Assembly: GCA_021775955.1 (NCBI GenBank)
Contig: JAJFGU010000024.1
Location: 142,621-206,620 of the forward strand
Length of the DNA stretch: 64,000 nucleotides
Direction: 5' to 3'
Source of the DNA: Alphaproteobacteria bacterium
Lineage (GTDB): Bacteria > Pseudomonadota > Alphaproteobacteria > Micavibrionales > Micavibrionaceae
Shown here piece by piece: positions 1 to 8,113 of this stretch; the stretch's first letter is position 1; each line of letters opens with the position of its first letter. The translations under genes were made by a program, and so were the position numbers. The notes under the pieces are model-generated. The model was not told where the DNA came from and ran no database searches. It saw nothing but the letters and a program-made list of their open reading frames with translations.

Positions 1-95
1 CCGTCTTTTTGCTGCGCCAGCTCGATAGCCCTTGCCGATTTGCCGCTGGCCGTCGGCCCGGCGATGATGTGGATGTTTTGTTTTGCTGCGCTCAC
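1..95 (-). CDS. miaA: tRNA dimethylallyltransferase MiaA, N-terminal fragment
   Basis: Reading the minus strand from a GTG at 93-95 gives MSAAKQNIHIIAGPTASGKS followed by ARAIELAQQKDG before the window edge. GPTASGKS is the P-loop of MiaA, which transfers a dimethylallyl group to A37 of tRNAs that read UNN codons. The GTG overlaps the TGA stop of the protease gene upstream (GTGA), which suggests translational coupling. Only about 31 residues are visible, so the call rests on the P-loop context and on the company of hflK and hflC, which lie near miaA in many proteobacteria. Another P-loop protein is possible but less likely. Confidence 0.8.
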   Translation of the reverse strand, partial: MSAAKQNIHIIAGPTASGKSARAIELAQQKD

Positions 96-1552
96 TGCTC
101 TGTTAGGCGCAACGCGACAAAGCGGACATCGCCTTCACGGTTGACCAGAAGCAGCACAGAAGATCGACCATTGGCCTGCGCCTTGTCGATAATCTCGACT
201 GCCTTGTCCGTCTCTGTTACGGGTTGCTGGTTAATCTCGACAATAACGTCACCTTCGATCAGACCTTTTTTCGATGCCTCGGAAAGATGCTTGACCGATG
301 TAATGACGACACCGTTCACATCGTGAGGGGCGGCGTATTCCTGGCGCAGGGTTTCATTCATTTTGCTGAGCTTGAGGCCGATGCTTGGCACTTCTGTGCC
401 TTCGCTGGTCGCGCGCGGGCCGGTGGCCAGCAGCCCTTCATCTTCGGCTTTTTCCAGCTCACCGATTTTTACCTTGGTTTTCTTTTCTTTGCCGTCACGC
501 CAGTAAATCAACTCCGCCTTTGAATCAATCGAGGTTTCGGCGACAATGCGTGGCAAAGCGCGCATGGTATCGACCTCTTTGCCATTAAATTTCAAAATGA
601 TATCACCGGCTTTAAGGCCCGATTCCTCTGCCGGGCCACCCTTTGTGATGCTGGCCACCAATGCGCCTTTGGCTTTTTCGAGGCCGAGACTTTCGGCGAT
701 TTCATCGGTAACGCTTTGAATGCGCACGCCGAGCCAGCCACGCCGCGTACGGCCATATTGGATGATCTGATCGACAACCGGCTTGGCCAGAGACGAGGGG
801 ATGGCAAAGCCGATACCGACCGAGCCGCCGGACGGGGAGAAAATCGCGGTGTTAATGCCGATCACATTGCCGTCCAGATTGAACATCGGGCCGCCGGAAT
901 TGCCGCGATTGATCGAGGCGTCGGTCTGGATGTAATCATCATAAGGCCCGGATTGAATGTCGCGCTGGCGGGCCGAAACGATGCCGGCCGTCACAGTGCC
1001 GCCCAGGCCAAAAGGATTGCCGATGGCGACAATCCAGTCGCCGACGCGCAGGGTTTCGCTTTCACCGAATTGCACGGCCGTGAGTTTTTTGTCCGTTTCT
1101 ATTTTTAAGACGGCTAAATCCGTTTTCTCGTCATGGCCGATGATTTCGGCGGGGACGGATTCATCGTCATGCAGGATGACACGGATTTCATCAGCGTCTT
1201 TGACCACATGGCCGTTGGTGATGATATAGCCTTTTTCTGCATCGATAATAAAACCGGAGCCCAGTGAGGCCGAGGGGATGGCGGGCATGCCGTGGCCGCG
1301 GCGTTCCATAAATTCTTCGAAGAAATCTTCAAATGGGGAGCCGTCGGGGAATTGCGGGAGCTCGGGAAAATCTTCGGCCTGCTCGATTTTCTGGGTTGAG
1401 GAAATATTGACCACGGCGGGCAGGAGGTCTTCCACCAGATCGGCAAAGCTGCCTGTCTGTGCGCCCAGCGGCGGCGCTTTTTTGGCGGCGGCCTCGATGG
1501 GCGTGTAAACCAGACAAAAACTCAAAAGCAGAAATGATATTAATATGCGCAT
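92..1552 (-). CDS. periplasmic serine protease, DegP/DegQ (HtrA) family
   Basis: 486 residues from the ATG at 1552, chosen because it opens a signal peptide (MRILISFLLLSFCLVYTPIE, cleaved near EAAA); a longer reading adds only low-complexity sequence. The trypsin-like domain carries the triad His115 (TNGHVV), Asp145 (TDLAVL) and Ser219 (GNSGGP). Two PDZ domains follow (about 275-365 and 395-485), the second ending the protein. The family degrades or refolds misfolded envelope proteins in the periplasm. It sits downstream of hflK-hflC-DUF2065 on the same strand and overlaps miaA, so it probably belongs to a membrane quality-control operon. The exact paralogue (DegP, DegQ or MucD) cannot be set from the sequence alone. 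Confidence 0.93.
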   Translation of the reverse strand: MRILISFLLLSFCLVYTPIEAAAKKAPPLGAQTGSFADLVEDLLPAVVNISSTQKIEQAEDFPELPQFPDGSPFEDFFEEFMERRGHGMPAIPSASLGSGFIIDAEKGYIITNGHVVKDADEIRVILHDDESVPAEIIGHDEKTDLAVLKIETDKKLTAVQFGESETLRVGDWIVAIGNPFGLGGTVTAGIVSARQRDIQSGPYDDYIQTDASINRGNSGGPMFNLDGNVIGINTAIFSPSGGSVGIGFAIPSSLAKPVVDQIIQYGRTRRGWLGVRIQSVTDEIAESLGLEKAKGALVASITKGGPAEESGLKAGDIILKFNGKEVDTMRALPRIVAETSIDSKAELIYWRDGKEKKTKVKIGELEKAEDEGLLATGPRATSEGTEVPSIGLKLSKMNETLRQEYAAPHDVNGVVITSVKHLSEASKKGLIEGDVIVEINQQPVTETDKAVEIIDKAQANGRSSVLLLVNREGDVRFVALRLTEQ

Positions 1553-1598
1553 TGCGGTGGACCTTTCCCGGGATCTTTTCCTGAAGACGGCTGATAAC

Positions 1599-1799
1599 CT
1601 ACCAAGCCTGCAGCAGCCACACAAGGCCAAACCCGGTGGCGGCCATAACCAGGCCAAATAGACGCAGTTTTTCGCTGGGCATTTGTATGGCCATGGCCAT
1701 CATTTTACGTACCGAGTCCGGGAATAGAGCATATATAAGGCCTTCAATAACGAAGACAAGGGCGAAAGCCGTGAGGATATAGAGGCTGAAAGACTCCAT
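1599..1799 (-). CDS. DUF2065 (YjeT-like) small membrane protein
   Basis: A 66-residue protein with two hydrophobic segments (about 6-25 and 45-64) separated by a short basic stretch (FPDSVRKMM). Size, two-helix layout and position directly after hflC match the DUF2065/YjeT family, which follows hflC in Escherichia coli as well. Its biochemical role is unknown; the conserved neighbourhood suggests a link to the HflKC-FtsH assembly (inference). It starts 9 bases after the hflC stop, so it is almost certainly co-transcribed. Confidence 0.85.
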   Translation of the reverse strand: MESFSLYILTAFALVFVIEGLIYALFPDSVRKMMAMAIQMPSEKLRLFGLVMAATGFGLVWLLQAW

Positions 1800-1808
1800 G
1801 GGTTTATA

Positions 1809-2771
1809 TTAGGGGTTGCTGCCCGGCGGTTGGAAATGTTTGAAAAACTCGCTGTCCGGGGACAGGATTAGCCGCGTTTCCGGATTGGCCATTGTCTTGC
1901 GGTAAGCTTCCATAGAACGGATGAAAGAATAAAACTCTTTGTCTTTGTTAAAGGCCTCAGCGTAGATTTTAATCGCGGTCTTGTCGCCTTCCCCGCGCAG
2001 CATCTGGGCATCGCGCTGGGCTTCGGCGATTAATACGGTGCGCTCTTTTTCCGCTGTCGAGCGGATTTTGAGCGCCTGTTCTTCCCCCTTGGCGCGGGTT
2101 TCCGTCGCGCGCTCTTTGAGCTCGGATTTCATTCGCTGCACGGTGGAGGTGCGCAGCTCCGCCGTCAGATCGGCGCGCACGATACGCACATCGACAATTT
2201 CAATGCCGAGCTGGTCCTGATGAATATTTCTGTTCACGCGGTCGCGGATTTCGGTCATGACCTGAGTGCGCTGCGAGGAGAGAAGCTCCTGCAATGTGGT
2301 GCGGCCGAGCACGGTTTTCGTGGCCGATGAGAGGATATTCTGAATGCGGGAATTGGCGTTGTAAATTGTGCCCAATGCCTTCAGGAATTGCAGCGGGTCG
2401 GTAATTTTATAGCGCGCAAAGGTGTCGACGATAATCGGCTCGCCGCTGACATCTTCTATTCTCGGTCCATCTTTAAGACCTCCTTCAGCCTCCGTCTTAT
2501 CTGTCTTTTTTTTCGGGCGGGTAACGGTAAAGCTGGAAATCACCATCTGTTCTGGCTGCGGGTCGACAGACAGCACACGGCGGTCGAAATAGCGTATATC
2601 CTGGATGAACGGGATTTTGGTATGTAGACCGGGGCTGCGCGGCTCGCCTTTGGGTTGGCCGAGTTGCAGGACAATGGCCTGCTCGGTCTGCTCAACCGTA
2701 AAAAATGCCTGTGAAGCCAGGATGAGTCCCACGGCCACAACGGCAAGAATAGAAAGAAGCGCTTTGTTCAT
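1809..2771 (-). CDS. hflC: HflC, SPFH-domain modulator of FtsH protease
   Basis: 320 residues: an N-terminal membrane anchor (ALLSILAVVAVGLILASQAF), then an SPFH/band 7 domain beginning VEQTEQAIVLQLGQP, then a helical coiled-coil region rich in Ala, Glu and Arg (about 215-265), a typical HflC layout. HflC and HflK form a large cage at the inner membrane that encloses FtsH and limits its access to substrates. A Lys/Thr/Glu-rich insertion near residues 85-105 (TRPKKKTDKTEAEGG) interrupts the SPFH domain and is longer than in the E. coli protein. The ATG overlaps the hflK stop (TAATG), indicating coupling. Confidence 0.95.
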   Translation of the reverse strand: MNKALLSILAVVAVGLILASQAFFTVEQTEQAIVLQLGQPKGEPRSPGLHTKIPFIQDIRYFDRRVLSVDPQPEQMVISSFTVTRPKKKTDKTEAEGGLKDGPRIEDVSGEPIIVDTFARYKITDPLQFLKALGTIYNANSRIQNILSSATKTVLGRTTLQELLSSQRTQVMTEIRDRVNRNIHQDQLGIEIVDVRIVRADLTAELRTSTVQRMKSELKERATETRAKGEEQALKIRSTAEKERTVLIAEAQRDAQMLRGEGDKTAIKIYAEAFNKDKEFYSFIRSMEAYRKTMANPETRLILSPDSEFFKHFQPPGSNP

Positions 2772-3886
2772 TATTGTCCCGTCCTCTTTTGTCCGGTCTT
2801 TAATTCGTTTAGCGGCAGATAAGGCACAACGCCCTGTTGGTTGTCGCCACCCAAAATAATTTTTTGTGCATTGCCGAGTACGTCTTCCATGGTTTCAATG
2901 AAAATCCGCTCTCTGGTCACGTCTTTGCCGCTTAAATAGGCTTCATAAACCGAGGTGAAACGATCAGCATCCCCGCTGGCCTTGGCGACCTGCGATTGCT
3001 TATAGGCCTGGGCTTCCTGCATCATCTTAATGGCTTGCCCGCGCGCCTTTGGGATAATGTCATTGCGATATTGATTGGCGCGGTTCTGGACGTCTTCGGC
3101 ATCCTGTTTGGCTGATTGGACGTCCTGAAAGGCGCCCTGAACATCAGGATGGACTTCCGCCTTTTCAACCAGGATCAGCGTAATGTTGACACCGGAATTA
3201 TATTCATCGAGGTTCTTCTGGATGATTTCTTTTGTCCGATCGGCGACGACTTCGCGGCCGCTGGTGATAATCGAAAACATGTCGGTTTGTCCTGCGACTT
3301 CGCGGATCGCGCTTTCAGCAACTTTTTTAATTGTGTTTTCCTGGCCCTGAATTTCAAACAGGAATTGCTCGGCAGATTTTATATTCCACTGAATGACCAG
3401 ATAGAGGTCGACAATATTGCGATCCGAGGTCAGCATCAGGCTTTCTTCGGGAATGTCCTGCTTCTGGCTGGCGCCGCTACGTGCAACACGTTCGGTAAAG
3501 CCGATATTCATGCGGCGGATGGCGTTGACATTGACCTTGCTGGCTTTTTCAATCGGTGTGGGCAGGTGATAGCCCAGCCCTTCCACGGTTTGTGTGCGGT
3601 CCCATTTGCCAAAGCGCTGGATAACGGCATGCTCTCCGGGGTTTACGATGTAAAAGCCACTGGCAAACCACAGCGCCAGCACGCCAAGAAATATAAGGAC
3701 TATGATTTTGCCGTTGCCGAAATCACCAGGCATCATGTCGCGGAAATTGTCCTGGGCCTTGCGCAGAATTTCGTCAATGTCGGGCGGTTCCTGCCCGCCA
3801 CCATTGCCGCCCCATGGCCCTCGGTCACCGTCATCATTGCCGGGTGCGCCCCAAGGGTTCTTTTTCGATTTGTCGTCGCGGCCCAT
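2771..3886 (-). CDS. hflK: HflK, SPFH-domain modulator of FtsH protease
   Basis: 371 residues from the ATG at 3886, chosen because the family begins with a Gly/Pro/Asn-rich cytoplasmic tail (MGRDDKSKKNPWGAPGNDDG); an upstream in-frame start at 3958 would add an unrelated extension. A membrane helix (KIIVLIFLGVLALWFASGFY) precedes the SPFH domain (VNPGEHAVIQRFGKWDRTQT). The coiled-coil region (about 255-310) is followed by a tail ending near GGDNQQGVVPYLPL, typical of HflK. It is the first gene of a block with hflC and diverges from mrp, with an 84-base gap to the proposed mrp start. Confidence 0.95.
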   Translation of the reverse strand: MGRDDKSKKNPWGAPGNDDGDRGPWGGNGGGQEPPDIDEILRKAQDNFRDMMPGDFGNGKIIVLIFLGVLALWFASGFYIVNPGEHAVIQRFGKWDRTQTVEGLGYHLPTPIEKASKVNVNAIRRMNIGFTERVARSGASQKQDIPEESLMLTSDRNIVDLYLVIQWNIKSAEQFLFEIQGQENTIKKVAESAIREVAGQTDMFSIITSGREVVADRTKEIIQKNLDEYNSGVNITLILVEKAEVHPDVQGAFQDVQSAKQDAEDVQNRANQYRNDIIPKARGQAIKMMQEAQAYKQSQVAKASGDADRFTSVYEAYLSGKDVTRERIFIETMEDVLGNAQKIILGGDNQQGVVPYLPLNELKTGQKRTGQ

Positions 3887-3903
3887 GTGTTTTTGCTCTA
3901 TCT

Positions 3904-3932
3904 TTGCGCTTGCTTTTGAAAAGAGATATAAC
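3904..3932 (+). promoter_or_regulatory. candidate sigma70-type promoter for mrp
   Basis: TTGCGC (3904-3909), a 17-base spacer and TATAAC (3927-3932) lie in the hflK-mrp divergent gap and point toward mrp. The spacing is ideal but the -35 matches only three positions (TTG). It overlaps the hflK upstream region, so the two genes may compete for polymerase. Seen by eye only. Confidence 0.35.
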
Positions 3933-3970
3933 AATATTCTTTTTGCAACGGAAAGCAAGGACTGAAGGCC

Positions 3971-5011
3971 ATTTTAACGCAGGAAAAAATTCTAACCACG
4001 CTTAGTGGTGTCGACGATCCGGATAGCGGCGGCGATATCGTCAGCCGCCATATGGTGTCGGGCGTGCAGGTATCCGATAGCGGCGAAGTGTTGTTTATGA
4101 TCGAGGTTGATCCGCAGCGGGGCCCGAAACTCGAGCCGTTAAGACAGGAAGCCGAGCGCGCCGTACGTGCGCTGCCCGGTGTCACCAAAGTGACGGCGGT
4201 GCTGACGGCACAAAAATCGCAGGCGGTGAATGATCCGCATGGCATGGAAAAGAACCCAAAGCTCGATTTGCCTATTCGCCATATTATCGCGGTGGCCTCG
4301 GGAAAGGGCGGTGTCGGTAAGTCAACAATAGCAACGAATTTAGCGATTGCATTGGCCAAGAGTAGCCAAAACTCAAAGCTCAAGGTGGGCCTGCTTGATG
4401 CCGATATTTACGGTCCTTCGCAGCCGAAGTTGTTTGGGGTTGAAGAGCAAAAGCCGGAGCAGGAAGGCGGCAAGTTGATCCCGCTCATGGCACGAGGCGT
4501 ACGGATTATGTCCATTGGGTTTATGATCGAAAACGAAGCGCCGCTGGTCTGGCGCGGGCCGATGGTGCAGACCGCGATTTACCAGATGTTGCGTGATGTT
4601 GATTGGGGCAGCGAGGACGACCCGCTCGATGTGCTGGTGGTTGATATGCCGCCGGGAACCGGCGATGCGCAATTGACGCTGGCGCAGAAAGTGCCTGTGA
4701 CCGGCGCGGTGATTGTTTCGACGCCGCAGGATATTGCGCTGATCGATGCGCGCAAGGCGGTGGCGATGTTCGAAAAGGTTGATGTTCCCGTGCTCGGAAT
4801 TATTGAGAATATGAGCACCTATCAATGCTCCAATTGCGGCCATGAGGATCATATCTTCGGCCATGGCGGCGCGCGCAAAGAGGCAGAAAAGCTCGGCGTC
4901 CCGTTCCTGGGTGAGATTCCACTGCGCGCAGATATCCGCGAAAAATCAGACGCGGGCGAGCCGTTCGATTTTAACCCCGAAATCGCAGCACAAATCCTCT
5001 CTGTGCTTTAA
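3971..5011 (+). CDS. mrp: Mrp/ApbC/NBP35-type Fe-S cluster carrier ATPase
   Basis: The reading frame is open from 3932 and homology-like sequence begins near 3971 (LTQEKILTTLSGVDDPDSGG), which is the usual N-terminal MIP18/DUF59 segment of Mrp. The first ATG (4052) would delete about 27 residues of it. No ATG, GTG or TTG precedes it in frame; the ATT at 3971 lies 9 bases after AAGGA (3957-3961) and is the best candidate start, with CTG at 3962 as alternative. The ATPase domain has the deviant Walker A GKGGVGKST, the DADIYGPSQP switch region and VVDMPPGTGD. The C-terminal CSNCGHEDHIFG holds the CxxC that binds a bridging [4Fe-4S] cluster. The protein delivers Fe-S clusters to target enzymes. 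The 3' end overlaps the convergent peroxiredoxin-like gene. Confidence 0.9.
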   Translation: MLTQEKILTTLSGVDDPDSGGDIVSRHMVSGVQVSDSGEVLFMIEVDPQRGPKLEPLRQEAERAVRALPGVTKVTAVLTAQKSQAVNDPHGMEKNPKLDLPIRHIIAVASGKGGVGKSTIATNLAIALAKSSQNSKLKVGLLDADIYGPSQPKLFGVEEQKPEQEGGKLIPLMARGVRIMSIGFMIENEAPLVWRGPMVQTAIYQMLRDVDWGSEDDPLDVLVVDMPPGTGDAQLTLAQKVPVTGAVIVSTPQDIALIDARKAVAMFEKVDVPVLGIIENMSTYQCSNCGHEDHIFGHGGARKEAEKLGVPFLGEIPLRADIREKSDAGEPFDFNPEIAAQILSVL

Positions 5012-5550
5012 CCCTTAATTGCTTCGATAATGGCCTCGACAGGCGGGCGTTTTTTGTAGCCTTCTTCGGCCAGCTTGTTCCTGATAACGCCATGCCTATT
5101 GACCACAAAAATGGTCGGATGCGGAACGCCGTAATAGCTTGAAGCCGGATCCATATCCGTGTTCAAAATGTCAAAAGCCTTGATGATTTCCGAGCCTTTA
5201 TCCGACAAAAGCGTATAGCCAAAGCCGTATTTCGTGCTGAAGGCTTTGAGCTTTTCGATATCGTCATAGCTGATGATGACCAGAGAATAGCCGAGGCTTT
5301 CAATCTCCGAAGCGCGGTTCCCCAGATCAATCAATTGCGCCTGACAAAACGGACACCAATCCGCCGAGCGTATAAAAACCAGAACTGCTCCCTTTTCGCC
5401 CTTCAGCGTATCAAAGCTTTGCAGCGTGCCATCTTGATTGGGCACTTCCAGTTTGTGCGGGATATTGTCACCGATTTCAGCAGCGGTAGCAGGCTGGGCA
5501 ATCATAAAAACAGCAATCAGGCAGAGGTAAAGGCGAATATGTTTAAACAT
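5008..5550 (-). CDS. secreted peroxiredoxin-like (AhpC/TSA, redoxin) protein
   Basis: 180 residues with a signal peptide (LYLCLIAVFMIAQPATAAE) and a thioredoxin-fold domain. The active-site segment SADWCPFCQAQLIDL carries a CxxC pair at the position of the peroxidatic cysteine. A cis-proline motif (VPHPTIFVVNRHG) follows. Membership of the AhpC-TSA/redoxin superfamily is clear; peroxide reduction in the periplasm is likely but a thiol-disulfide reductase role is also possible given the CxxC. An AAGGA ribosome site lies 8 bases before the ATG. It is convergent with mrp (4-base overlap) and co-directional with folA. Confidence 0.8.
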   Translation of the reverse strand: MFKHIRLYLCLIAVFMIAQPATAAEIGDNIPHKLEVPNQDGTLQSFDTLKGEKGAVLVFIRSADWCPFCQAQLIDLGNRASEIESLGYSLVIISYDDIEKLKAFSTKYGFGYTLLSDKGSEIIKAFDILNTDMDPASSYYGVPHPTIFVVNRHGVIRNKLAEEGYKKRPPVEAIIEAIKG

Positions 5551-5565
5551 GGTTTTGTTCCTTAT

Positions 5566-6168
5566 CTAAGAGTTCTTTTTACGGTCAAGGGTAAAAAACG
5601 TAAAGGCCGGCCCATCATCTGACGAGCCGTCGTGTTTTTCTTCTGATATAATGCTCCAGTCTTCCCAGTCAAATTCCGGGAAGTATGTATCACCTTCATA
5701 CTCACGGTGGATGAGCGTGATATAGAGTCGGTCGATCACTGGCAGGGTTTGCTTGTATATCTCGCCGCCGCCGGTGATAAAAATATCGTCTAACCCTTGT
5801 TCTTCCACCATTTCCCGCGCTGCCTCAATGCCGTCTTCAATCGAGGCGTACAGGAATGGGCCGTCCTCATTTTGCGGCTCGACCTTATGGGCAACCGCTT
5901 CCATGCCCTGATGAATTTCGCTCGGGGCATTGGAAGGCAAATCCTTGTAAGAGCGGCTGATCACGATATTGGCGCGGCCCGGCAGCGGTTTGCCCAGGGA
6001 TTCATAGGATTTACGGCCCATGAGTATCGGTTTGCCGATCGTTGTGCGCTTGAAATGCTTGAGGTCCTCGGGCAAATGCCAAGGCATACCGCCATCTTTG
6101 CCGATCACATTGTTTTCGGCCATCGCCGCTATGGAGCTTATCCTCACTCTGGGTTTGATTTCACTCAT
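5566..6168 (-). CDS. folA: dihydrofolate reductase
   Basis: 200 residues from the ATG at 6168 (MSEIKPRVRISSIAAMAENN). It shows the DHFR signatures IAAMAENNVIGKDGGMPWHLPE, with the active-site acidic residue in LPEDLKHFKR, the NADPH-binding MGRKSYESLG-PLPGR segment, and FITGGGEIYKQ. It reduces dihydrofolate to tetrahydrofolate in the cytoplasm. At 200 residues it is about 40 longer than the E. coli enzyme; the extra length includes an insertion around HQGMEAVAHKVEPQNEDG. It diverges from folB, and with folB and thyA forms a folate/thymidylate block. Alternative starts at 6186 and 6192 would overlap folB. Confidence 0.95.
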   Translation of the reverse strand: MSEIKPRVRISSIAAMAENNVIGKDGGMPWHLPEDLKHFKRTTIGKPILMGRKSYESLGKPLPGRANIVISRSYKDLPSNAPSEIHQGMEAVAHKVEPQNEDGPFLYASIEDGIEAAREMVEEQGLDDIFITGGGEIYKQTLPVIDRLYITLIHREYEGDTYFPEFDWEDWSIISEEKHDGSSDDGPAFTFFTLDRKKNS

Positions 6169-6184
6169 AGCTTCTATATAAGTC

Positions 6185-6580
6185 ATGAGCATGAAAAAAG
6201 ACAGTCACGTAAAGATCATTCTGAAAGACATGGCGGTGGATATTCGTATCGGCCTGCTTCCGCATGAAAAGGAAGGCGGGCGAAAACAGCGCGTGATCGT
6301 CAATGCCGAGCTTCTCGCCGGACCGGTTGGTTACCTGAAAGATGTCAGCCCGGATAACATCATTGATTACGGTGTGCTGTTGGCGGCGGTGAAAAGCTGG
6401 GAAGAGAAACCACATACGGAACTTCTTGAGACATATATCAATGAGTTTCTGGATGTCAGCTTTAAAGATCCGCGTATTGAGGCCTGCCGGGTGTCGATTT
6501 TGAAGGCCGAAATTTGCGAAGAGGCCGAAGGCGCCGGCGTTGAGGTTTTTATGAAGCGCGAGGATTGGGACAAACACTAA
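6185..6580 (+). CDS. folB: dihydroneopterin aldolase (FolB)
   Basis: 131 residues. The segment [20 protein letters not shown] is the FolB start of the T-fold, with the Glu that binds the pterin, and [14 protein letters not shown] corresponds to the conserved YxxL/V region. The enzyme cleaves dihydroneopterin to 6-hydroxymethyl-dihydropterin and glycolaldehyde in folate synthesis. It is divergent from folA with overlapping upstream regions and convergent with thyA (4-base overlap). The family includes FolX epimerase-like members, so the exact substrate is inferred from the folate context. Confidence 0.9.
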   Translation: MSMKKDSHVKIILKDMAVDIRIGLLPHEKEGGRKQRVIVNAELLAGPVGYLKDVSPDNIIDYGVLLAAVKSWEEKPHTELLETYINEFLDVSFKDPRIEACRVSILKAEICEEAEGAGVEVFMKREDWDKH

Positions 6581-7371
6581 ACCGCCACTTTGCCTTTGAT
6601 ATGCGGGTGGGCCTCGTATCCGACCAGTTCGAAATCCTCGAACTTAAAGTCAAAGATATTCTTCACATGCGGGTTTAAATGCATCTCGGGCAGCTTGAAG
6701 GGCTGGCGCGAGAGCTGCAATTCCACCTGCTCGAGATGGTTCGAATACAAATGCGCATCGCCCAAAGTGTGGATGAACTCGCCGGGCTGGAGCCCCGTAA
6801 CCTGCGCCACCATCATGGTCAGCAGCGCATAAGAGGCAATGTTAAACGGCACGCCCAAAAAGATATCGGCGCTGCGCTGGTAAAGCTGGCACGACAGTTT
6901 CCCATCGGCGACATAGAACTGGAAGAAGCAATGACAGGGCGGCAGCGCCATCTTGCCGATTTCGCCGACATTCCACGAACACACAATTAGGCGGCGATCA
7001 TCGGGGTTGGATTTGATGCGCTCGATCACGTTTGAGATTTGATCAATATTGTGGCCATCTGCGCTGGGCCAGGACCGCCATTGATGGCCGTAGACAGGGC
7101 CGAGATTACCATCCTCATCGGCCCATTCATCCCAGATGCGCACGCCGTTTTCCTTGAGGTAGGCGATATTGGTGTCACCGGTCAGGAACCAGAGCAGCTC
7201 ATGCACAATCGATTTCAAATGGCATTTCTTGGTCGTGACCATCGGAAAGCCTTCGGCCAGATCAAAGCGCATCTGATGGCCGAAAACGCTGAGCGTGCCG
7301 GTGCCGGTGCGGTCTTCTTTTTTGGTGCCATGGTCGCGCACGTGGCGCATGAGGTCTAAATATTGCTGCAT
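6577..7371 (-). CDS. thyA: thymidylate synthase
   Basis: 264 residues, the same length as E. coli ThyA. The catalytic Cys146 lies in [10 protein letters not shown], with RRLIVCSWN (phosphate-binding Arg) before it and [20 protein letters not shown] after it; the C-terminus ends in GKVAV as required for closure of the active site. It methylates dUMP to dTMP with methylene-tetrahydrofolate, producing dihydrofolate that FolA, encoded nearby, recycles. A good ribosome site (AAAGGAG) lies 7 bases before the ATG. Confidence 0.98.
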   Translation of the reverse strand: MQQYLDLMRHVRDHGTKKEDRTGTGTLSVFGHQMRFDLAEGFPMVTTKKCHLKSIVHELLWFLTGDTNIAYLKENGVRIWDEWADEDGNLGPVYGHQWRSWPSADGHNIDQISNVIERIKSNPDDRRLIVCSWNVGEIGKMALPPCHCFFQFYVADGKLSCQLYQRSADIFLGVPFNIASYALLTMMVAQVTGLQPGEFIHTLGDAHLYSNHLEQVELQLSRQPFKLPEMHLNPHVKNIFDFKFEDFELVGYEAHPHIKGKVAV

Positions 7372-7494
7372 AGGTTACTCCTTTGTCCCGGCATTATATG
7401 GTGATTCCCTCCTGATAAGGGAGATAGATCGACTTCGCGCCATGGCAAAATCCGGGGACAAGTCATTTTTACGCGGAGTTCCGGAGGAGCGGAG

Positions 7495-7625
7495 TATCTT
7501 GCCTTCCTTGTCACCCCGAACGCCGCCTTGTCCGTCCGAAGCTGCGCAGCAGCGAAGGCGGAAGGCGGAGGGATCTCCTGCAACATGAGATTTCTCGCTA
7601 TCGCTCGAAATGACAGGAAGGGAAA
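7495..7625. repeat. intergenic palindromic repeat region
   Basis: This 326-base gap (7372-7697) holds no convincing gene. It contains GTCACCCCGAA ... AGGGATCTCCTGCAACATG and GAGATTTCTCGCTATCGCTCG followed by AAATGACAGG, wording typical of short interspersed repeats in alphaproteobacterial genomes. It includes the palindromic core AAGCTGCGCAGCAGCG and GCC-rich inverted stretches (CGCCGCCTTGTCCG, GCGGAAGGCGGAGG). A related fragment appears at about 9646-9680. Confidence 0.5.
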
Positions 7626-7697
7626 TCTCCGGCTCTCCGCGTTTAATAGTCCGTTGGTCATTTTTTTCTGTAGATTCTCTAACCTTTTGTTTTTTCA

Positions 7698-7979
7698 TCA
7701 TTTTTTTTCGCCGAATAATAGTTTGTTTGTTTTTCGTAACGTTCCTGGATTGCCTTCAGTGACGATTTTCAGCGCCAATTGCCGCAATTCTCTGTTGAGC
7801 CTGAAAAGCCGCCGGTAATCGTCGTCGATCCGGCAGCGTGCACCTTCTTTAATGGCGTTGATCGAGCAGCGGCCCTTGCCCTCTTCCGTTCTCGGGCCGG
7901 TCGATTGTTCCCATGGTTTCCAACGTTTTATTGCCTCAGATTGTTTTCTTTTTTCTTCCTCGGTCCATTTTCTTGCCAT
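7698..7979 (-). CDS. small conserved protein of phage-associated type, unknown function
   Basis: 93 residues from the second of two ATGs (7979), chosen because AAGGA lies 6 bases upstream of it. The first half, KRWKPWEQSTGPRTEEGKGR, resembles a short motif common in alphaproteobacterial prophage-type hypothetical proteins (WxPWExSTGPxTxEGKxxS, usually followed by NAxKHG; here NAIKEG). The rest is Arg/Leu-rich and helical (YRRLFRLNRELRQLALKIV). There are no other phage genes nearby, so it may be a remnant. Function unknown. Confidence 0.6.
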   Translation of the reverse strand: MARKWTEEEKRKQSEAIKRWKPWEQSTGPRTEEGKGRCSINAIKEGARCRIDDDYRRLFRLNRELRQLALKIVTEGNPGTLRKTNKLLFGEKK

Positions 7980-8060
7980 TGTCATTCCTTACGCAGTATG
8001 CAAAAATAAAGCTAGATTGTAGGATATTATTCCTTATTTGTCAAGGAAGCGGGCGCAAAT

Positions 8061-8090
8061 TTGCTTTTTAGGCCCAGGCAGGTCTATATT
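8061..8090 (+). promoter_or_regulatory. promoter of the degenerate HAD-fold gene
   Basis: TTGCTT (8061-8066), an 18-base spacer and TATATT (8085-8090), 24 bases before the ATG at 8114. The sequence after the -10 (ATTACGGAAAA) recurs after the -10 of the paralogous gene at 8713, supporting both calls. Confidence 0.5.
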
Positions 8091-8113
8091 ACGGAAAAAT
8101 AAAGGTTTTGGTT

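Noticed and set aside
1553..1657. N-terminal extension of the Deg protease
   Set aside because: It would bury the signal peptide behind 35 residues of Trp/Pro/Cys-rich sequence overlapping the DUF2065 gene.
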